Part shown: piece by piece, positions 5,246 to 8,825 of the stretch
Layout of the letters: each line of letters begins with the position of its first letter
Position numbering within the stretch: position 1 is the first letter of the stretch
Assembly (NCBI GenBank): GCA_964469165.1
Contig: CAYXXZ010000105.1
Span: 1-8,825 of the forward strand
Length of the DNA: 8,825 nucleotides
Reading direction: 5' to 3'
Source: CAYXXZ01 sp964469165
GTDB taxonomy: Bacteria > Pseudomonadota > Gammaproteobacteria > Pseudomonadales > Porticoccaceae
Translations under genes and position numbers: made by a program
The notes under the pieces: generated by a model
What the model saw: only the letters and a program-made list of their open reading frames with translations
Database searches by the model: none
Told to the model about the DNA's origin: nothing

Positions 5246-6753
5246 AGATATTCCGCCTTGAGCAGCCGCTTGTAGAGTTTGCCGGTTTCATGACGCGGCA
5301 ACTGGCTGCGGAAATCCAGCGTCTTGGGGCATTTGATATGGGCGATGCGCTCGCGACAGTAGTCGATCAGTTGCCGGGCCAGGGCGTCGTCGCCGGCGGC
5401 GCCCCCTGCCAACTGCACCACGGCGTGAACCCGCTCGCCGGACTCGTCATCCGGGAGGCCGAACACCGCCGCGTCCGCCACCTTGGGATGTGTCACCAGG
5501 GTGTGTTCCGCCTCGACCGGATAGACGTTGACACCGTTGACGATGATCATGTCGTTCTTGCGATCGCACAGGTACAGGTAACCCTCCTCGTCCAGGTAAC
5601 CCATGTCGCCGAGGGTGCTCCAGCCTTTTTCGTTATACGCGTCGCGGGTCTTTTCCGGATCCTTGTAATACTCGAAATGGGCGCCTTCGAAATAGACAGT
5701 GCCGATCTCTCCGGTGGGCAACTCGTTGCCGTCATCGTCGAGAACATGGATACTGCCGATGGCAGCCTTGCCCACGGAACCGGGATGCTCGAGCCACTCC
5801 TCGGACGTGATGAAGGTGGCGCCATTGCCCTCGGTGCCGCCATAGGCCTCCTCGAGGATGGGGCCAAGCCAGTGAATCATCGCTTTCTTGGTGTCGATGG
5901 AGATGGGGCCCGCGCCGCTCATTACATAGCGCACAGTGCTCATGTCGTAGCTCTTGCGCACCGCTTCCGGCAGCTTGAGCAGGCGCACCATCATGGTGGG
6001 CACCCAGTGAGCGTGGGTGATGCGATACTGCTGGCACAGCTTGAGACTTTCCTCGGCATCGAACCTGTCCATCAGGATCACGGTACCGCCAAAATAGCCC
6101 TGCGCCATGGCGAAGCGCAGCGGCCCCGAATGGTAGAGGGGGGCGGGCAACAGGTAGCGGGTGTCTTCGTTCCAGGCGTAGCGCTGGCCGAAGAAGGCGT
6201 ACAGTGCCGTGGCGCCATCGATGCTGGGATTTTCGATGGGCAACTTGACGGCCTTGGGCTTGCCGGTGGAGCCTGACGAATAGAGCATGTCCGTGCCGCG
6301 GGTCTCTTCCCCGGTGGGCGTGGCGGGCTCGTTGGCCAGCGCTTGCTCATAACTGTCGTAGCCTGACAGCTCGCCGCCCACCACGAAGCGCGGCATGGCG
6401 GTGACGTCAGCGGGCAGCGCCTCGCACAGGGCTTTCTGTTGAGCGGACACGATCAGCGCCCTGGCACCGCTGTGTTCGAGGATGTAGGCCACTTCGCTCG
6501 GCTGGAAGCGCCAGGAAATGGCCGTGAAGTAGAGGCCACAGCGCTGGGCGGCCCAGGCGATTTCGAGAAACCGAACGTGGTTCTCCATGATGACCGCCAT
6601 GTGGTCGCCGGGTTTCAGACCCGCGCGGCGCAGCAGGTTGGCACAGCGTATCGAGCGCTCGTTGAGGTCGCGGTAGGTGATGACTTCGCCGGTGCGCGCA
6701 TAGATGATGGCGGGTTTCTCCGGACTCACTTCCGCCCAGTGACGTGGATGCAT
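5239..6753 (-). CDS. Acyl-CoA synthetase, AMP-dependent ligase (second, divergent copy)
   Basis: A 504-residue ANL-superfamily enzyme. Motifs in order: P-loop YSSGSTGKPKAVK (158-170), PAPLYHSGP (203-211), YGGTEG (304-309), GDMGYLDEEGY (382-392), hinge block DRKNDMIIVNGVNVYP (397-412), and catalytic lysine K492 in HETGKLYK. It should form an acyl- or aroyl-CoA through an acyl-AMP. It differs clearly from the synthetase at 1895: the P-loop has SSGST and AVK rather than TGGTT and GVM, and the usual Y-H-T before GD is S-T-L. It is therefore not a recent duplicate and may act on a different acid. ATG 6753 is chosen because homology with the family begins there (HPRHWAEVSPEKPAIIY); the open frame runs on to 7188 but only across the antisense of the Nudix gene. 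No strong ribosome site is seen (AAGG about 13 nt upstream). It is divergent from the Nudix gene, 225 bp away, and precedes the P450 on the same strand. Confidence 0.92.
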   Translation of the reverse strand: MHPRHWAEVSPEKPAIIYARTGEVITYRDLNERSIRCANLLRRAGLKPGDHMAVIMENHVRFLEIAWAAQRCGLYFTAISWRFQPSEVAYILEHSGARALIVSAQQKALCEALPADVTAMPRFVVGGELSGYDSYEQALANEPATPTGEETRGTDMLYSSGSTGKPKAVKLPIENPSIDGATALYAFFGQRYAWNEDTRYLLPAPLYHSGPLRFAMAQGYFGGTVILMDRFDAEESLKLCQQYRITHAHWVPTMMVRLLKLPEAVRKSYDMSTVRYVMSGAGPISIDTKKAMIHWLGPILEEAYGGTEGNGATFITSEEWLEHPGSVGKAAIGSIHVLDDDGNELPTGEIGTVYFEGAHFEYYKDPEKTRDAYNEKGWSTLGDMGYLDEEGYLYLCDRKNDMIIVNGVNVYPVEAEHTLVTHPKVADAAVFGLPDDESGERVHAVVQLAGGAAGDDALARQLIDYCRERIAHIKCPKTLDFRSQLPRHETGKLYKRLLKAEYLG

Positions 6754-6843
6754 GATATTGACGGGCCTTGTTTTAATGTGTGACGGGCAAGAATACGCGG
6801 ATTGGCGCGGCGCGTGCAACTTGACGACAGGCCTCGCGTCGGC

Positions 6844-6894
6844 GATTGATGTCACCTGGCGAGCGTGGCAAACTCTCGTATCAGAAAATGATAG
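6844..6894 (+). promoter_or_regulatory. Upstream block of Nudix gene 1, candidate promoter
   Basis: GATTGATGTC (6844-6853), 12 nt, TGGCAA (6866-6871), 17 nt, TGATAG (6889-6894). The same order and the same two spacings recur before the second Nudix gene at 7837-7887. TGGCAA could serve as a -35 and the GATA-centred hexamer as a weak -10. The -10 likeness is poor, so conservation between the copies is the main argument. A better plus-strand TTGACG at 6821 has no convincing -10. A minus-strand promoter for the divergent synthetase must also lie in 6754-6978, but only weak candidates are seen. Confidence 0.4.
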
Positions 6895-6918
6895 AAAATC
6901 AGTCGAACCTGGATTGCC

Positions 6919-6935
6919 CGCCCTTGCGCAGGGCG
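6919..6935 (+). other. Leader hairpin of Nudix gene 1
   Basis: CGCCCT-TGCGC-AGGGCG is a perfect 6-bp stem located 43 nt before the start codon, between the candidate promoter block and the ribosome binding site. No U-tract follows. A different hairpin occupies the matching place before the second Nudix gene. Confidence 0.35.
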
Positions 6936-6978
6936 CTGGATTTCCCTCCCTCAGGTTTGCTCCCACAGGAAAACGATG

Positions 6979-7812
6979 ATGGTCGTGACTCCCAGACCGG
7001 CCGCCAGTGTCATTCTGGTGCGCGAAACCGATGCTCGCAGTGAAGCGCTGCTGGTGCGCAAACACGCCAGTCTCGATTTCGCCGGTGGCACCTTTGTGTT
7101 TCCCGGCGGCAAGATAGAACGCAGCGACGTATTGCCCGATCAACTGTATCGCGGTATGCGGGCGAGGAGCGAGCGCCACAGGGCGCACATCACCGCGCTA
7201 TGTCGGGAGACCTTCGAAGAAATCGGTGTTGTGCTGGCGCGTCACGCTGATGGCAGCCACTGCGAAGCTGCGCTGGTGGACGAGCTCGGCCGGTACCGCA
7301 AGGAAATCGATCGCGAGCCGTCCCTGTTCGCCGACTTCTTGCGAGACAACGGGCTTTTCATTCACGAAGAGGATTTCCTCTACTGGGCCAATTGGATCAC
7401 GCCCTCGCTGTGGCCCAAGCGCTTCGACGCCCATTTCTATGTGGCGCGCATGCCGCAGGATCAGCAAGTCAAATGTGACACCGCGGAAGCCACTGAGCTC
7501 AAGTGGCTGGACCTCGCCGACTTCAATGAAGTGGATGGTGCCGCCATCATCCCGGCGGCGCCGACACTGCTGTCCCTGACGGATCTCGCCATTCGCTGCC
7601 GGGAACTCGGCTCGCTGGATGATGTGCTGCGCGAGGAGCGCAACCGCCAGATCCCGCGCATCATGCCGAAGATGGTCGAACAGGGCGAGGCCGTGGTGAG
7701 CCTCATGCCCTGGCATCGGGATTACGCCGCCGCGCCGGGTGAGGGAGTGGAAGCCTGCGCCGTTCCGGATTTCTACCACGCCTTCTCGGCGCGGGAAGTC
7801 TGGCAGCCGTGA
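6979..7812 (+). CDS. Nudix hydrolase, Nudt19-like (candidate CoA/acyl-CoA diphosphatase), copy 1
   Basis: A 277-residue Nudix protein. FPGGKIERSD (41-50) opens the Nudix box and CRETFEEIGV (75-84) closes it, with metal-binding glutamates E77, E80 and E81. G44 is 32 residues from R76 instead of 14 as in MutT, so the box carries an insertion of about 18 residues; Asp replaces the first conserved Glu. An interrupted box followed by KRFDAHFYVARMP (147-159), a TELKWL segment and PAAPTLLSL (192-200) matches the Nudt19/RP2-like family as I know it, whose characterised members split CoA or acyl-CoA into 3',5'-ADP and (acyl-)phosphopantetheine. ATG 6979 is preferred over ATG 6976 because it aligns with the start of copy 2 and places AGGA (6967-6970) 8 nt upstream. 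Its divergent neighbour makes acyl-CoA, which fits such a role. Another Nudix substrate remains possible. Confidence 0.85.
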   Translation: MVVTPRPAASVILVRETDARSEALLVRKHASLDFAGGTFVFPGGKIERSDVLPDQLYRGMRARSERHRAHITALCRETFEEIGVVLARHADGSHCEAALVDELGRYRKEIDREPSLFADFLRDNGLFIHEEDFLYWANWITPSLWPKRFDAHFYVARMPQDQQVKCDTAEATELKWLDLADFNEVDGAAIIPAAPTLLSLTDLAIRCRELGSLDDVLREERNRQIPRIMPKMVEQGEAVVSLMPWHRDYAAAPGEGVEACAVPDFYHAFSAREVWQP

Positions 7813-7836
7813 CGAGGCCATCGACGGCGGCTGGCT

Positions 7837-7887
7837 GATTGATGTCGATCAGGTGCCGTGGCAAACTGAGTCGCTTGATCATGATAC
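7837..7887 (+). promoter_or_regulatory. Upstream block of Nudix gene 2, candidate promoter
   Basis: GATTGATGTC (7837-7846), TGGCAA (7859-7864) and TGATAC (7882-7887) repeat the order and exact spacings (12 and 17 nt) of the block before copy 1. It lies in the 154-bp gap between the two Nudix genes, so copy 2 probably has its own promoter in addition to any readthrough. GATACT, shifted by one base, matches four of six -10 positions. Confidence 0.42.
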
Positions 7888-7903
7888 TGAACGCGTGGCC
7901 TGA

Positions 7904-7927
7904 AGCGCTCGCCCGTGAGCGGGCGCT
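7904..7927 (+). other. Leader hairpin of Nudix gene 2
   Basis: AGCGCTCGC (7904-7912), loop CCGTGA and GCGGGCGCT (7919-7927) form a 9-bp stem with one G-U pair. It ends 39 nt before ATG 7967 and 26 nt before the AGGA ribosome site. No T-tract follows, so it is not an intrinsic terminator of copy 1. Confidence 0.4.
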
Positions 7928-7966
7928 GAACCTTGCAACAGGCCCCATCTAACAGGAAAAAGAACC

Positions 7967-8824
7967 ATGAACGTAACCCCAAAGCCGGCCGCCAGTGTCA
8001 TTCTGGTGCGCGAAACCGATGCGGGCAGCGAAGCATTGCTGGTGCGCAAACATGCCAAGCTGGCGTTCGCCGGTGGCGCTCTGGTGTTTCCGGGTGGCAA
8101 GGTAGAGGGCAGCGACGCGCTGCCCGACGAGCTTTATCGCGCCGTGCCGGGCGCACGGGCCGAGGCCGCGCAGCGTCGGACATACATCGGCGCGGTATGC
8201 CGTGAGACTTTCGAGGAAATCGGCGTGCTTCTGGTTCGCCACGACGATGGCAGTTACTGCAAGGCATCCGTGGTAGAGGAGCTGTGTCGCCATCGCCAGG
8301 AAATCGACCGCGAGCCGTCCCTGTTCGCCGACTTCTTGCGAGACAACGCACTTTTCATTCACGAAGAAGATTTCATCTATTGGTCAAACTGGATCACTCC
8401 GTCCGCGGTGCCGCGGCGCTTCGATACCCATTTTTATGTGGCGGCCATGCCTGGGGATCAGACGGTCAAATGTGATACCGCCGAGTCGACCGAGTTGTTG
8501 TGGTTGAACCTGAATGCCTTCAACGAAACCAATGGCGCCGATGCCATCCCCGCGCCGCCCACCCTGTTTTCCCTGGCGGATCTGGCGTTCCGCTATCGTG
8601 AAAGCGGGTCTCTGGCGCAGCTTTTCCGCCGCGAACTCAACCGCGACATCCCCAGGGTGATGCCCAAAATGCTCAAGGATAGCGAGGGTATAAGCGTCAT
8701 GTTGCCCTGGCATGCGGACTACCAGAGCGTTCCGGGCGAGGGTGTGGATAGCAGTGCGATCCCGCCTCTTTACCAGAGCTTTCCCTCCGTGGTGGTGGCC
8801 AGCCTCAAGGTGCCGGAAGCCTGA
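7967..8824 (+). CDS. Nudix hydrolase, Nudt19-like (candidate CoA/acyl-CoA diphosphatase), copy 2
   Basis: A 285-residue paralogue of the preceding gene, collinear along almost its whole length. FPGGKVEGSD (41-50) and CRETFEEIGV (78-87) form the Nudix box, with E80, E83 and E84 as metal ligands; the insertion is about 21 residues, three longer than in copy 1. RRFDTHFYVAAMP (150-162), TELLWL and PAPPTLFSL (195-203) follow as in the Nudt19-like family. The extreme C terminus differs: this copy ends VVVASLKVPEA where copy 1 ends AREVWQP. ATG 7967 has AGGA (7954-7957) 9 nt upstream. Both copies keep all visible catalytic residues, so both may be active, perhaps on different CoA species. The gene ends at TGA 8822-8824, one base before the window edge, so nothing can be said of what follows. 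Confidence 0.86.
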   Translation: MNVTPKPAASVILVRETDAGSEALLVRKHAKLAFAGGALVFPGGKVEGSDALPDELYRAVPGARAEAAQRRTYIGAVCRETFEEIGVLLVRHDDGSYCKASVVEELCRHRQEIDREPSLFADFLRDNALFIHEEDFIYWSNWITPSAVPRRFDTHFYVAAMPGDQTVKCDTAESTELLWLNLNAFNETNGADAIPAPPTLFSLADLAFRYRESGSLAQLFRRELNRDIPRVMPKMLKDSEGISVMLPWHADYQSVPGEGVDSSAIPPLYQSFPSVVVASLKVPEA

Positions 8825-8825
8825 G

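Noticed and set aside
5290..6276. Plus-strand open frame (328 codons) opposite the second synthetase
   Set aside because: Antisense shadow; no ribosome site or domain seen.
6754..7188. N-terminal extension of the second synthetase up to 7188
   Set aside because: The extra residues come from the antisense of the Nudix gene and the intergenic gap; ANL homology begins at the ATG at 6753.
7198..7821. Minus-strand frame opposite Nudix copy 1, with a similar frame at 7949-8362 opposite copy 2
   Set aside because: The two resemble each other only because the sense genes are paralogues; both are antisense shadows.
7876..7881. TGATCA before Nudix copy 2 as a shared operator with the P450 promoter
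   Set aside because: Only the 6-bp core is shared and flanks differ; two hits of a 6-bp palindrome in 8.8 kb are expected by chance.

Overview
The window looks like part of a catabolic gene region from a GC-rich Gram-negative bacterium, most likely a gammaproteobacterium that degrades aromatic or cyclic natural compounds or hydrocarbons. This guess rests on the gene families, Shine-Dalgarno-type starts and Pseudomonas/Alcanivorax-like intergenic repeats. No rRNA or tRNA gene is present to fix the taxon, and I see no transposase, phage gene, CRISPR array or tRNA.

Layout. (1) Positions 1-1611, plus strand: the 3' end of a Rieske ring-hydroxylating dioxygenase alpha subunit, its complete beta subunit, and a type I extradiol (VOC-fold) ring-cleavage dioxygenase. 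They form one operon closed by a strong intrinsic terminator at 1629-1663. (2) 1664-3460, plus strand: a regulatory gap with a 7-1-7 inverted repeat and a candidate promoter, then an acyl-CoA synthetase. (3) 3660-4904, minus strand: a soluble bacterial cytochrome P450 that converges on the synthetase, with a probable terminator between them. (4) 4905-5238: a gene-free gap holding a P450 promoter with a near-palindrome, a striking 114-bp element built on a perfect 31-bp inverted repeat, and a degenerate AGCT-rich repeat. (5) 5239-6753, minus strand: a second, divergent acyl-CoA synthetase. (6) 6979-8824, plus strand: two tandem paralogous Nudix hydrolases of the Nudt19-like type (candidate CoA/acyl-CoA diphosphatases), each with a related upstream block.

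How it may work together (inference). The ligases would activate carboxylic acids as CoA thioesters. The P450 and the Rieske dioxygenase would oxygenate the ring system, and the extradiol enzyme would open the resulting catechol. The Nudix pair could trim CoA or dead-end acyl-CoA made by the ligases. This set of families resembles diterpenoid (dit-type), cumate-type or steroid-type catabolic clusters, but the substrate cannot be read from the sequence. Ferredoxin, reductase, cis-diol dehydrogenase and regulator genes are not in the window.

The most unusual non-coding feature is the 5037-5150 element: a perfect 31-bp stem enclosing two hairpins that share the apical motif CCAGGGATGG. The most unusual coding feature is the tandem Nudix duplication beside a CoA ligase.
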